Origin: an uncultured Treponema sp.
GTDB lineage: Bacteria > Spirochaetota > Spirochaetia > Treponematales > Treponemataceae
Assembly (NCBI GenBank): GCA_949300145.1
Contig: CASGDA010000005.1
Coordinates: forward strand, 62,001 to 126,000
DNA: 64,000 bases
Direction: 5' to 3'
This document shows, one piece after another, positions 16,573 to 29,426 of the stretch (positions within the stretch are counted from its first letter, which is position 1; the number at the start of each line of letters is the position of its first letter). Both the position numbers and the translations under genes were made by a program. The notes under the pieces were generated by a model. That model was given only the letters and a program-made list of their open reading frames with translations, did no database searches and was not told where the DNA came from.

Positions 16573-19263
16573 ATGAAAATGGCGGAAGATTTGATAAAGA
16601 ATGTACAAAATATGCTGAATGAGGAAAAATGGACGAGGGCCGCCATCGGCAATTATTCCATTGCCAACTTCAAGGAATTCGACGGAATCCTGAGGGAAGC
16701 CCAGCAGGAAAAAATGTCCGAAGACCTGAAAAAGCTTTGTGATGAACATCTGACCCATACAAAAAACAGTATTATAGCCCTTTATATTTCCGGTATCAGC
16801 GCCCTTTCGCAACAGATGCTGGACGAATCCGCGCTGAATGAACTTGTCAATATATTCACAGACAACCACAAAACCCAGATAGTGGAATATCTGTGCCAGA
16901 GGATGCTGGATTTCGGGGAATCAAGGTTCGCCTTGAGAACCCTTGCGGACTGCTACAGGGAAGAAAATGACACGGAGAAGCTTTACCCTGTATGGGAAAG
17001 GCTTGTAAAAGTCGATTACAACGAAGCCGACATAACAAAGCTTCTTGCCGAGAAATACGAGAAAGACGGCGATATGGAAACCGCCGTCGATTATTATAAA
17101 AAAGCCCTTTACCGGTACATAAACCAGAAACAGGCGAATTCCGTAAAGGAGATATGGTCCAGGCTTGTGGCTGTTATTCCGGAGGAAATAGACTTTTTCT
17201 ATCATGTACAGCGGAAAATCGCAAAAAACATCGGCGGCGACAGGAGCGCGATGGTTCTTCAGGAACTTTACGCCGTATACAAAAACGAAAAAAAATGGGA
17301 TACGGCGATTGACATCCTGAAACTCATCTTGAACTACGATGACAAGGACAGCTGGGCCCGCAAAGAAATAGCGGAATGTTTCCGGGAAAAATACGCCGGA
17401 CACAGTATGCTGGAAGAATATATCAAGGCTTCAAACCTGACACAGCCATGGCGTAATATTTTTGAAGCCATTTCTGAATTCGAAAAGCACATAGCCTTTG
17501 ACACGGGGAATTTCGTATACCACCGCACCTGGGGCGTTGGACGCATCGCGAAAGTAGGCAGGGATGAGCTTGTAATTGATTTCGCCAAAAAGCGCGGACA
17601 TACCATGAGCCTGAAAATGGGTGTAAACGCCCTCCAGACCCTGAATCGCGACCACATATGGGTCTTGAAATCAATTTGGAAGAAAGAAAAGCTTTCAAAG
17701 AAAGTGAAGGAAGATCCGGCGTGGGCTTTGAAAATCATCATCAAAAGCTACGACAACTGCTGTCATCACAAGCGCATAAAGGACGAACTGGTTCCGGCGG
17801 TTTTGACCCAGAATGAATGGACAAACTGGAATGCAAAAGCCAGGGCGATTCTGAAGGAAGATCCCGCGTTCGGGGTCAATCCCAACAATATCGATGAATA
17901 TGTTGTCAGGGACAGACCGATTTCTATTGAGGAGAAAATATACAATGAATTCAAGGCACAGAAGAACTTCTTCCCCAGAATAGATCTCCTGATGACTTTC
18001 TCGGAAAAAGCGGACCCGGATTCAGAATATTTCTCCGAAATGTTCAGCTATTTTTCCAGCTATCTGAAAGCTTTCAGTCAGGTCAACGAGCAGACAATTG
18101 CCTCCTACCTGGTGGTGAAGGAAATTGTGGCGAAGCATCCGCACTTGAATCCCGGCATACAGTACAATTTCGCCGAGCTTTTCAATGAGGTTGATGATTA
18201 CGCCCTGGTCTACACACAGATGAAAGACAATGATCTGAGGCGCAGTTATCTCCAGCATATCAGGAATTTCATACCGGAATGGCCCGATGTCTACGCGAAG
18301 CTTTTCCCGGAAATCCTTTCAACGGAAATAATTGAGGCTCTCCTGAAAGAAGGGCATGAGGATAAAGTGAAGGACATCGCCCTTCTGAGCTTTGACAATT
18401 ACCGTCATTACAGGGATGCGGTGGTATGGTTTTTCAAGAATGCCCAGGAAGAAGAATGGTTCAAATCCCTGGATATTCCCTATGAAAAACAGCTCATAAC
18501 CCTGATTCATATTATTGACATCACATTCAAGGAAATCGCGAACCACCGTAACACAACGGAGAACAGAAAAACCAACAGACAGATTGTCTCGATTCTGTTC
18601 GGAAAGGACAACCTGCTGCAGAATTATATGCTTTCCAATGACGAGGATACCATCACAAGGCTTTATACCCTTGTGAATGACGTGAAGGATTTGGATCCCG
18701 GCATTAAACTGCATCTGAGAAACAAAATCCTTGAGCAGCATAAGGACTTCAAGTTCTACGGCGTGGAAGAAAAGACGTCTTCCATGAAAGGACTTCTTGT
18801 AACAGCCAAAATGATGGTGGAAAAACAGGAAAAAGTCCGTCATATGATTGAAGTTGAGATACCTGAAAACCAGAAAGAGCTCAATTTCGCACTTTCCCTC
18901 GGTGACTTGAGGGAAAACTCGGAATACAAAGCCGCCAAGGAAAGACAGGCCATGCTGAATAATTCCGTGACAAAATACCAGGAAGAAATCGACAGGGCCC
19001 AGATTGTTGATCCGTCAACAGTATCCACCGACAGGATTTCCTTCGGAACAATTGTCTGCCTTCAGAATAATATTACCAACGAGGATGAAACATTAACGAT
19101 TCTCGGTCCATGGGAATCAAATCCCGACAAAGGTATAATTTCCTATTTGTCACCGTTGGGCTTGAAACTCTGCGGGAACAGAAAAGGAGACAACCTGAAA
19201 TTCTCTGTAAATGACATTGAACGTGATTACACGGTCAAATCCATAACGGCGGCTGAATTTTAG
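16573..19263 (+). CDS. greA: Giant GreA transcript-cleavage factor with long N-terminal extension
   Basis: An 896-residue protein, against about 158 for ordinary GreA. The C-terminal ~160 residues are a complete GreA: a coiled coil from about residue 735, the tip motif GDLRENSEYKAAKE with both acidic catalytic residues (D778, E781), and a globular FKBP-like domain to the end. Residues about 1-300 and 360-720 are helical, TPR-like. In between, about 312-355, is VYHRTWGVGRI...ELVIDF, which resembles the CarD/Mfd-RID/PcrA-tail family of RNA-polymerase-binding Tudor-like domains (inference). It should rescue backtracked RNA polymerase. T. pallidum TP0019 is, as I recall, similarly long, and Chlamydia also has an extended GreA. 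The ATG at 16579 fits the GGAG better than 16573. Confidence 0.93.
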   Translation: MKMAEDLIKNVQNMLNEEKWTRAAIGNYSIANFKEFDGILREAQQEKMSEDLKKLCDEHLTHTKNSIIALYISGISALSQQMLDESALNELVNIFTDNHKTQIVEYLCQRMLDFGESRFALRTLADCYREENDTEKLYPVWERLVKVDYNEADITKLLAEKYEKDGDMETAVDYYKKALYRYINQKQANSVKEIWSRLVAVIPEEIDFFYHVQRKIAKNIGGDRSAMVLQELYAVYKNEKKWDTAIDILKLILNYDDKDSWARKEIAECFREKYAGHSMLEEYIKASNLTQPWRNIFEAISEFEKHIAFDTGNFVYHRTWGVGRIAKVGRDELVIDFAKKRGHTMSLKMGVNALQTLNRDHIWVLKSIWKKEKLSKKVKEDPAWALKIIIKSYDNCCHHKRIKDELVPAVLTQNEWTNWNAKARAILKEDPAFGVNPNNIDEYVVRDRPISIEEKIYNEFKAQKNFFPRIDLLMTFSEKADPDSEYFSEMFSYFSSYLKAFSQVNEQTIASYLVVKEIVAKHPHLNPGIQYNFAELFNEVDDYALVYTQMKDNDLRRSYLQHIRNFIPEWPDVYAKLFPEILSTEIIEALLKEGHEDKVKDIALLSFDNYRHYRDAVVWFFKNAQEEEWFKSLDIPYEKQLITLIHIIDITFKEIANHRNTTENRKTNRQIVSILFGKDNLLQNYMLSNDEDTITRLYTLVNDVKDLDPGIKLHLRNKILEQHKDFKFYGVEEKTSSMKGLLVTAKMMVEKQEKVRHMIEVEIPENQKELNFALSLGDLRENSEYKAAKERQAMLNNSVTKYQEEIDRAQIVDPSTVSTDRISFGTIVCLQNNITNEDETLTILGPWESNPDKGIISYLSPLGLKLCGNRKGDNLKFSVNDIERDYTVKSITAAEF

Positions 19264-19289
19264 GTGTTATATTGGGAGCACAAAATCCA

Positions 19290-21419
19290 ATGAAAAAAGT
19301 TCTTTTAACATTATTCATAGTTATATCCCTTTGTCTGGGATCAGGGCTTTGGGCGCAGAATGCGGATGTTGTGGTGCTTATGGATACCTCCGGCACCCTG
19401 CTTCCCTGGTTTGACCAAATAAACAGCCGGGTTCTACCGGATATAACTGAAAAATTCATCCGTAAAGGAGACACTTTCCACCTTATCTCCTTCAATTCAC
19501 GGGTGAATCTGGAACTTGTGCAGCCTATAGAGAATGAAGCGGACATATCCAGAATTGTTTCCAGATTCATGCTCCTGTACCCTCTCGGCAAAAATTCCGA
19601 CTTTCTTTCCGGATTAAAATACACATGGCAGTATATATCCGGATTGAACCAGCAGAGACAGAAGATAATAATTGTCATTTCCGACGGAATTTTTAATCCG
19701 CCGGAGAACAGCCCTTACGCTTCCTTCACCCTGCAGCAGGTGCAGGAGGAGGTGGCGCAGTCCGCAAGAAGAATACGCGGCGCAGGATGGAATGTATACT
19801 ATATAAAACTCCCCTACCCTGAGGATGTGGAGATTGTGTCCCTGGACGGGAATTTTGTAACCGAAAAACGGGACGGAGAAGACTCCGTAAACCTGGCGGA
19901 CGGACAGGTGCCCGGCGGACAAAAAGACGCGGTTTCCGTTGCCGCCGCCACGGGTGATTCATCCGCGGATGGCGCCGGGACGGCACAATCCGGTGCAGGT
20001 GCAGGTACCGGAAGAACTTCCGGCGGAGACGAAGCCGGAACTTATCGTCCGGATGAGGGAAGAACTTCTCATACGGTTACCCCGGACACACCTATTTCCC
20101 AGTCACCTGAAAATTCCTATTACGACATATCCAGGGAATTCACCGACGAACTGGAAATCCCTCAGACTGTCCTGCCGCAGGACAGCGACACACCGCTTGA
20201 ATTCACGGACTCGGTGTTTCATCTTCCGAAAATAACATTCCCTGAAAACCTCGGGAAGCAGGCAAGGCATTTCACCCTTCCAATTGAAGTCGAAAATCCT
20301 GCTGATTATGAAGTCAATATGCAGTTGACGGAGGTGTTGGCTGATTCAATCAATATCCTTGAAAAGACTGTATTTTTGAAACTTTCCGCAGGAGAAAAAG
20401 GAACCCTGAAAGCTCCTCTTGTGTTACCCGAAACCATGGAGGGAACATCCCTGGAAATTCCTGTGGAGCTGAAATTCTCCGATAATCTGAGGGTGGATCC
20501 GCAGACGGGTATTATCCGGATGGAACTGGTTGAGGTGACGGCGGAATCCTTCTTCAGAACCCGCGGATTTATCATCTCGACAATACTGCTTATTTTGATA
20601 GCTTTGGCGGCCTTAATAGCCCTGATTCTGTTTATATCCAACAGAACGACAAAACCCGTCGCTGAAATAAACAAGGCCGCGCGCGGCACCGCAAGACGGT
20701 ATGACGAAACACCAAAACAGGAAGAGCAAAGGGCATCCGATACCGGCAGGCGGAACAAAAATAAAGAAGAAGCCGCTGACAAAAAGGCTTACACAACCGA
20801 ACCTGATACAAAAGCGGATGTGCTTTCCGCTTTCGGTTCCTCGGCATCCGCCTCCAACAATAAAAGGCACTCTTCCTCCGCAGGAACCATTTTCGCCGCA
20901 ACATCTTTTGAGCATCAAAGAAAGGCGAACGCAGAAGACATCAGGGCAAAATACAATGTCCTGGGAAACAAATCCGACGGCTTCTCCAACAGAAGGGAGT
21001 CTTATTTCAAAAACCTGCCGCCGAAATCCTCTGGGCTTACTGCGGACAGCGACGGAAAGATTATGCTCAACCTTTTCGTGGAAAACCAGAATACAAACAT
21101 CGGAAAAAGGAATGTCCACCAGATGAAGACAGGCGCAAGCCTGACGATAGGCGGAGGAGCCTCTCCCTTCCTGATTTTCCTTGTAAAATTCCCGCCTAAT
21201 CTCGCAGAGGTGCGTTTCACCGGAAGGAACTGTTCTCTTACAATCCTCAAACCGGAATATTTCCCCTATGAAAAATCAACCGTCATCAATGACTGCATTG
21301 ACAGGCCGATAACGGCGGTTTCCAGCAAAGGCTATCCGGTAACTTTCATGGTAAGGCAGTTTGAGGATCCGGTCGTAACATTGAACAGGCTTCTTAACTC
21401 AATAAATGATGAGGCATAA
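19290..21419 (+). CDS. Exported VWA-domain membrane protein
   Basis: A 709-residue protein with a signal peptide (KKVLLTLFIVISLCLGSGLWA), then a von Willebrand A domain (about 25-200) with the metal-site motif VVVLMDTSGT and strand IIIVISDGIF. A Gly/Ala/Thr/Asp-rich linker follows (about 205-280), then a beta-rich region, a transmembrane helix near residue 430-450 (IISTILLILIALAALIALIL) and a cytoplasmic tail. The end of the tail (GASLTIGGGASPFLIF) has the feel of a degenerate FHA domain. It probably senses or assembles something in the periplasm. The frame is open from a TTG at 19272, but the ATG at 19290 begins the signal peptide. T. pallidum TP0020 may be the counterpart. Confidence 0.8.
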   Translation: MKKVLLTLFIVISLCLGSGLWAQNADVVVLMDTSGTLLPWFDQINSRVLPDITEKFIRKGDTFHLISFNSRVNLELVQPIENEADISRIVSRFMLLYPLGKNSDFLSGLKYTWQYISGLNQQRQKIIIVISDGIFNPPENSPYASFTLQQVQEEVAQSARRIRGAGWNVYYIKLPYPEDVEIVSLDGNFVTEKRDGEDSVNLADGQVPGGQKDAVSVAAATGDSSADGAGTAQSGAGAGTGRTSGGDEAGTYRPDEGRTSHTVTPDTPISQSPENSYYDISREFTDELEIPQTVLPQDSDTPLEFTDSVFHLPKITFPENLGKQARHFTLPIEVENPADYEVNMQLTEVLADSINILEKTVFLKLSAGEKGTLKAPLVLPETMEGTSLEIPVELKFSDNLRVDPQTGIIRMELVEVTAESFFRTRGFIISTILLILIALAALIALILFISNRTTKPVAEINKAARGTARRYDETPKQEEQRASDTGRRNKNKEEAADKKAYTTEPDTKADVLSAFGSSASASNNKRHSSSAGTIFAATSFEHQRKANAEDIRAKYNVLGNKSDGFSNRRESYFKNLPPKSSGLTADSDGKIMLNLFVENQNTNIGKRNVHQMKTGASLTIGGGASPFLIFLVKFPPNLAEVRFTGRNCSLTILKPEYFPYEKSTVINDCIDRPITAVSSKGYPVTFMVRQFEDPVVTLNRLLNSINDEA

Positions 21420-21473
21420 AAAAGCCGGTGTGTTTTTGGCGGTGCAACCCGGAAACAGAGATTAAACGTTAAT

Positions 21474-25270
<3,797 letters not shown>

Positions 25271-25274
<4 letters not shown>

Positions 25275-26410
25275 TTGAAAATCCTGAAAGACAGGGTTAT
25301 CAAGCCCGCAATAAAAACAACAGTATTGGGAAGCCACATTGTAATTACCCCGTCAAAGCCGAGACGGAGACTTAAAGTCTGTCCGACAATAAGCAGCACC
25401 CAGTAAATCACAGCTATAATCAAACCGGAAATAAAACCGACAGCCTGACCGTTGGTCTTTGCGCCCATGCCAAGGGAAAATGCCAGCAGAACAAAAAAGA
25501 AGGCGCCGACAGGAATTGAAAATTTCTTGTTGAATTCCATCCGCCACATATTGAGGGATCTGTCGGTATCACGCTGCTCAGGGGGAACACCCGCTTCCTT
25601 GATTTTCAATTCCCTGTATAAATCCCGTGAACTCATTTCCTGGGGGGTAATCGTGCCGGAACGGGAACCCGCGATATTCCGCATAAGAAGATTATAGGAC
25701 ATCATTTCCGAATTTATGACATCATAATCACCGGGGTCTTTTCTTTTAAAAGTGAAAACAGAAGCATCTTCCATTTCAAGGCTTACTAAAATTTCAGGGT
25801 TTGAAGACTCCGCGATGCGGGTTCCCGGAGCGGAAATAACCCTTCTTTCTCCTGATGAACCGGCATCAATGACGAGAATCCTGTCCATAAGCTTTCCGGA
25901 AATATTACCTGAAACTATGACCGAATTCTGGTTTTTCTTTATTGAATTTGATTCAAGTTCCACCGCCGGTGAAGAGGCGATTATTTCACGTCTGAGCCTG
26001 TTAAAACGGATAGAACCCATCGGAAGAAAAATATCATTTGTGATGAACGAAAAAGCAGAAATACACAGTCCAACAATCAAAACAGGGAAAATCAAAAAAC
26101 GGACTGAAAAACCGAGGGCGCTGGCGGCAAGGAATTCCCGGTCCGAAACCATCCTGCCTACGGCCATCAAAGTCCCGACAAGGGCGGCAAACGGCATGGA
26201 GGTGGCGACTATTGACGGAAGGGAATAAAAAATCAACAAAGCCACATCCCTGAAAGGAACATGCTTGGAGAGGACTTCTTCCGCCAATAACAGGATTTGG
26301 TTCACGAAAAAAATAAAAAAGAAAAACAAAAAGAGGACGAAAAAATACAAAAGCACTTCTTTCGCAAGATAAATAAAAAGAATTTTACTGGGCAACAGAT
26401 TTTTTTTCAT
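25271..26410 (-). CDS. lptF: LptF-type permease (YjgP family)
   Basis: A 379-residue paralogue of the next gene with the same order: N-terminal helix (KEVLLYFFVLFLFFFFIFF), two helices at about 55-115, an extracytoplasmic domain (about 130-280) and three terminal helices (FFVLLAFSLGMG; GLIIAVIYWVLLIVG; TVVFIAGLITLSF). It likely forms a heterodimer with LptG. Which of the two is F and which is G is by gene order only. It lies 70 bases after dut with a small hairpin between. Confidence 0.83.
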
Positions 26411-26444
26411 TTTACAGATCCGTCTCCCTTCAGCAGTGGTGTTT

Positions 26445-26462
26445 GCGGTATCACCATACCGC
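26445..26462. repeat. Small perfect hairpin between dut and lptF
   Basis: GCGGTAT, four bases, ATACCGC: a perfect 7-bp stem in the 69-base gap between dut and lptF, with outer GTGG/CCAC able to extend the stem past a bulge. There is no U-tract, so an RNA-processing or pausing element is more likely than a terminator. Confidence 0.45.
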
Positions 26463-26479
26463 CACTCATCTACCGGATT

Positions 26480-26935
26480 TTACTTTCCGGTAGAACCGTA
26501 ACCGCCTTCACCCCTCTTTGTCTCGGAAAGAACATCCTTTTTTTCAAATACTCCCCTGAAAATCTGCTGCACCACAAGCTGGCCTATCCTGTCTCCGTCC
26601 TGCACTGTAAAAGGCTCGTCGCCGAAATTTACTAAAAGGGCTTTTAGTTCACCGCGGAAATCCGAATCTATGGTTCCAGGTGTATTGAGAACGGTGATCC
26701 CGTGCTTGAAAGCCAGTCCCGACCGGGGGCGCAGTTGAATTTCATATCCGGCCGGGATTTCCACAGAAATCCCGGTGGGAATCAACGCCCTTTTGCCAGG
26801 ATCGATTGTCAACGGACTGTCAATCCTGGCACGGATATCGGCACCGGACGCTTCCTCGGACTGGTATTCAGGTGCAACGGTTCCCGAAGAAGCGGTATAG
26901 AAAATCTTCACTTTCCGGATGGAGTCAGAAGCCAT
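26480..26935 (-). CDS. dut: dUTP diphosphatase
   Basis: A 151-residue trimeric dUTPase with all five motifs recognisable: SGADIRARIDSPLTI, PTGISVEIPAGYEIQLRPRSGLA (quoted core RPRSGLAFKHGITV), NTPGTIDSDFRGEL, GDRIGQLVVQQI and the C-terminal arm RGEGGYGSTGK. It hydrolyses dUTP to dUMP, keeping uracil out of DNA and feeding thymidylate synthesis. It lies 11 bases after pnp, so it is probably an extension of that operon. Confidence 0.96.
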   Translation of the reverse strand: MASDSIRKVKIFYTASSGTVAPEYQSEEASGADIRARIDSPLTIDPGKRALIPTGISVEIPAGYEIQLRPRSGLAFKHGITVLNTPGTIDSDFRGELKALLVNFGDEPFTVQDGDRIGQLVVQQIFRGVFEKKDVLSETKRGEGGYGSTGK

Positions 26936-26946
26936 AATCCGTATAT

Positions 26947-29046
26947 TTACGCCTTTTCTTCAGATTCGAGGGCATCGATATAAGACAGGTTCAAACGTCC
27001 CATCTTATCGATTTCAAGAAGCTTGACAGGAATCTGCTGGCCCTCATGAAGAACATCGGTGACATTCGCGACCCTGGTTTTGGAAAGCTTGGATATATGG
27101 CACAGGCCTTCTTTTCCGGGAAGAATCTCAACGAAAGCACCGAAGTCCATAATCCTCTTCACAACCCCGTTGTAAATTTTTCCGACCTCCGGATCATCAA
27201 CAATACCCTTTATCATGCTTTTGGCAGCCAGGGCATTCTTGGCTGTTTTTCCATAAATCGTTACTGTCCCGTCATTTTCAGTGTTGATTGTAACCTGGCA
27301 CTGTTCGGAAATAGCCTTAACGGTTTTTCCTCCGGGACCGATAAGGGCGCCTATTTTATCAACGGCGATACGCATCGTTTCAATACGCGGCGCATACTGG
27401 GAAATCTCGGGGGCGGGGGCGTTTATTGTCTTGTTCATAATTCCAAGAATATGAAGCCTTCCACGCTTAGCCTGATCCAGCGCCTTACGCATAATTTCGG
27501 AGGTAACTCCGGCAATTTTTATGTCCATCTGGAAACCGGTGATTCCATCGACAGTACCGGCAACCTTGAAGTCCATATCGCCAAGGTGATCCTCTTCGCC
27601 GAGAATATCTGACAGAATCGCATACTTCTCGTATTTATCGCCTTCGGTTATAAGCCCCATCGCAATTCCGGCGACAGGTTTTTTCATGGGGACACCGGCG
27701 GCGAGCATACACAGGGTTCCGCCGCAAACAGAAGCCATCGAAGAAGAACCGTTGGACTCAAGAATTTCAGAGACGACACGGATTGTATAGGGGAATTTCT
27801 CCCTGTCCGGAACCATGGGTTCAAGAGAACGCCTGGCAAGGTTGCCGTGCCCTATTTCCCGGCGGCCAGTCCCCATCCTTCCGACTTCACCCACAGAAAA
27901 TGGCGGGAAATTGTAATGGAGGATGAAATGTTCCCGGCGGTCACCGTCAATGTCATCATAAACCTGTTCGTCAAGAATCGTGCCAAGAGTAGCAACGGCA
28001 AGAGACTGGGTTTCACCCCTGGTAAACAGGGCGGAACCATGCGGTCTGGGAAGAATGCCGATTTCACAGGTAATTGGACGGATATCCTCCGTACCGCGGC
28101 CGTCAACACGGATCCCCTTCTCAAGAATACTCTTTCTGAGGATGTTGTATTCCATATCTTCAAAAAGGGCGTTGAAAAGTTTCAGCTGGACTTCATCTTC
28201 AAGCTGTTCCGCATACTGATTCTGTAAATCCGACTTCACAGCCTCTATAGCCTCATGGCGCAGATGTTTGCCTTTGACGAAACAGGCTTCTTCCATGCGT
28301 GGCATTGCCGCCGCAAGTATTTCCTGTTCATTCTGAAGCTCCACATTCAACGGAGCCAGCGGAAGTTTTTCCTTTCCAGCCTGAGCCCTCAGATCCTCCT
28401 GAAGACGGCACATGGCGCTTATGAATTCCTGGGCTTTTTCAAGGGCACCGAGCATAATCTCCTCGGAAACTTCCTTGGCGCCTCCTTCCACCATGGTGAA
28501 TCCATCGGCTGTTCCTGCGACAACGATTTCCAGTTCAGACCTGTCAATCTGGTCGAAGGTGGGGTTAATCACATACTGCCCGTCAATATAGGCGACCCTT
28601 GCGGCGGCGACAGGACCGTTAAAAGGAATATCGGAAATATGAACCGCGGCGGAACTGGCGATTACCGCAAGAATATCAGGAGGATTCGCCATATCGGAAG
28701 AAACGCAGGTCGGGATAATCTGGATATCGCGTCCGAAAGATTTCTCAAAAAGAGGACGCATCGGCCTGTCTATAAGACGGGAAACAAGAATCTCCTTGTC
28801 TTTCGGACGTCCTTCCCGCTTGATGAATCCTCCGGGGATTTTTCCGGCGGCGTAATATTTTTCATTATAGTCAACTGTCAGAGGGACATAATCCAATCCC
28901 TCCTGGGATGAAGAAGATGCGCAGACCGTGGCTATAACCGCGGAACCTGCATACTGAACATAAACAGCACCATTGGCCTGCTTTGCCATGCGACCGGTTT
29001 CCAGTATCAAATCATGGTCACCGATACGGTAAGTAATTCTAGTCAT
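26947..29046 (-). CDS. pnp: Polyribonucleotide nucleotidyltransferase (PNPase)
   Basis: A 699-residue phosphorolytic 3'-5' exoribonuclease with two RNase PH domains (first about 1-230, second about 310-540, with FPPFSVGEVGRMGTGRREIG and GDMDFKVAGT), a KH domain (IGALIGPGGKTVKAISE) and a C-terminal S1 domain (GKIYNGVVKRIMDFGAFVE). It degrades mRNA in the degradosome. The ATG at 29046 (MTRITYRIGD) has AAGGA nine bases upstream and is preferred to a TTG at 29055. A terminator-like hairpin lies in the gap after rpsO. Confidence 0.96.
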   Translation of the reverse strand: MTRITYRIGDHDLILETGRMAKQANGAVYVQYAGSAVIATVCASSSSQEGLDYVPLTVDYNEKYYAAGKIPGGFIKREGRPKDKEILVSRLIDRPMRPLFEKSFGRDIQIIPTCVSSDMANPPDILAVIASSAAVHISDIPFNGPVAAARVAYIDGQYVINPTFDQIDRSELEIVVAGTADGFTMVEGGAKEVSEEIMLGALEKAQEFISAMCRLQEDLRAQAGKEKLPLAPLNVELQNEQEILAAAMPRMEEACFVKGKHLRHEAIEAVKSDLQNQYAEQLEDEVQLKLFNALFEDMEYNILRKSILEKGIRVDGRGTEDIRPITCEIGILPRPHGSALFTRGETQSLAVATLGTILDEQVYDDIDGDRREHFILHYNFPPFSVGEVGRMGTGRREIGHGNLARRSLEPMVPDREKFPYTIRVVSEILESNGSSSMASVCGGTLCMLAAGVPMKKPVAGIAMGLITEGDKYEKYAILSDILGEEDHLGDMDFKVAGTVDGITGFQMDIKIAGVTSEIMRKALDQAKRGRLHILGIMNKTINAPAPEISQYAPRIETMRIAVDKIGALIGPGGKTVKAISEQCQVTINTENDGTVTIYGKTAKNALAAKSMIKGIVDDPEVGKIYNGVVKRIMDFGAFVEILPGKEGLCHISKLSKTRVANVTDVLHEGQQIPVKLLEIDKMGRLNLSYIDALESEEKA

Positions 29047-29083
29047 TATTTTCAATCCTTAATTGTTTTTCAGAAGGAGCCCT

Positions 29084-29121
29084 GGTAAAATAACAGCGTT
29101 ATCCGTATAAGGACAACGCTG
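29084..29121 (-). terminator. Terminator-like hairpin between rpsO and pnp
   Basis: On the minus strand an 11-bp stem (CAGCGTTGTCC / GGATAACGCTG, one wobble pair, loop of six) is followed by TTATTTTA. In E. coli the same gap holds the rpsO terminator and an RNase III site through which PNPase regulates itself; a similar role is inferred here. Confidence 0.65.
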
Positions 29122-29140
29122 CAGGACAACATGTGCCGGA

Positions 29141-29410
29141 TTATTTACGCAAACCAAGTTCCTTGATAAGAGAACGGTAACCTTCCAGATTTTTTCTCTG
29201 GAGATATTTGAGCAGTCTGCGGCGCTGACCGACAAGAATCAAAAGCCCGCGCTGCCCGCTCTTATCTTTTTTGAAAGTCTTGCAATGCTCTGTCAACTCT
29301 TTAATACGCTCAGTGAGAATAGCAATTTGAACATTGATGTTTCCTGTGTCTTTCTCATTGCCACCGAATTTTGAAACCAACATTTCAGTCTGTTCTTTTG
29401 TAAGTGCCAT
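29141..29410 (-). CDS. rpsO: 30S ribosomal protein S15
   Basis: The standard 89-residue S15: MALTKEQTEMLVSKFG, QIAILTERIKELTEHCKTFKKD (in part), GLLILVGQRRRLLKYLQRK and the ending YRSLIKELGLRK. It binds 16S rRNA early in 30S assembly. The open frame continues upstream to 29479, but the ATG at 29410 has AAGGAG five bases away and matches the family start. It lies 16 bases after ribF and before pnp, as in most bacteria. Confidence 0.97.
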   Translation of the reverse strand: MALTKEQTEMLVSKFGGNEKDTGNINVQIAILTERIKELTEHCKTFKKDKSGQRGLLILVGQRRRLLKYLQRKNLEGYRSLIKELGLRK

Positions 29411-29426
29411 ACTTACTCCTTGTAAA

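Noticed and set aside
21420-21473. Bidirectional terminator between the convergent VWA and HEAT genes
   Set aside because: No stem longer than five bases and no clear U-tract on either strand.
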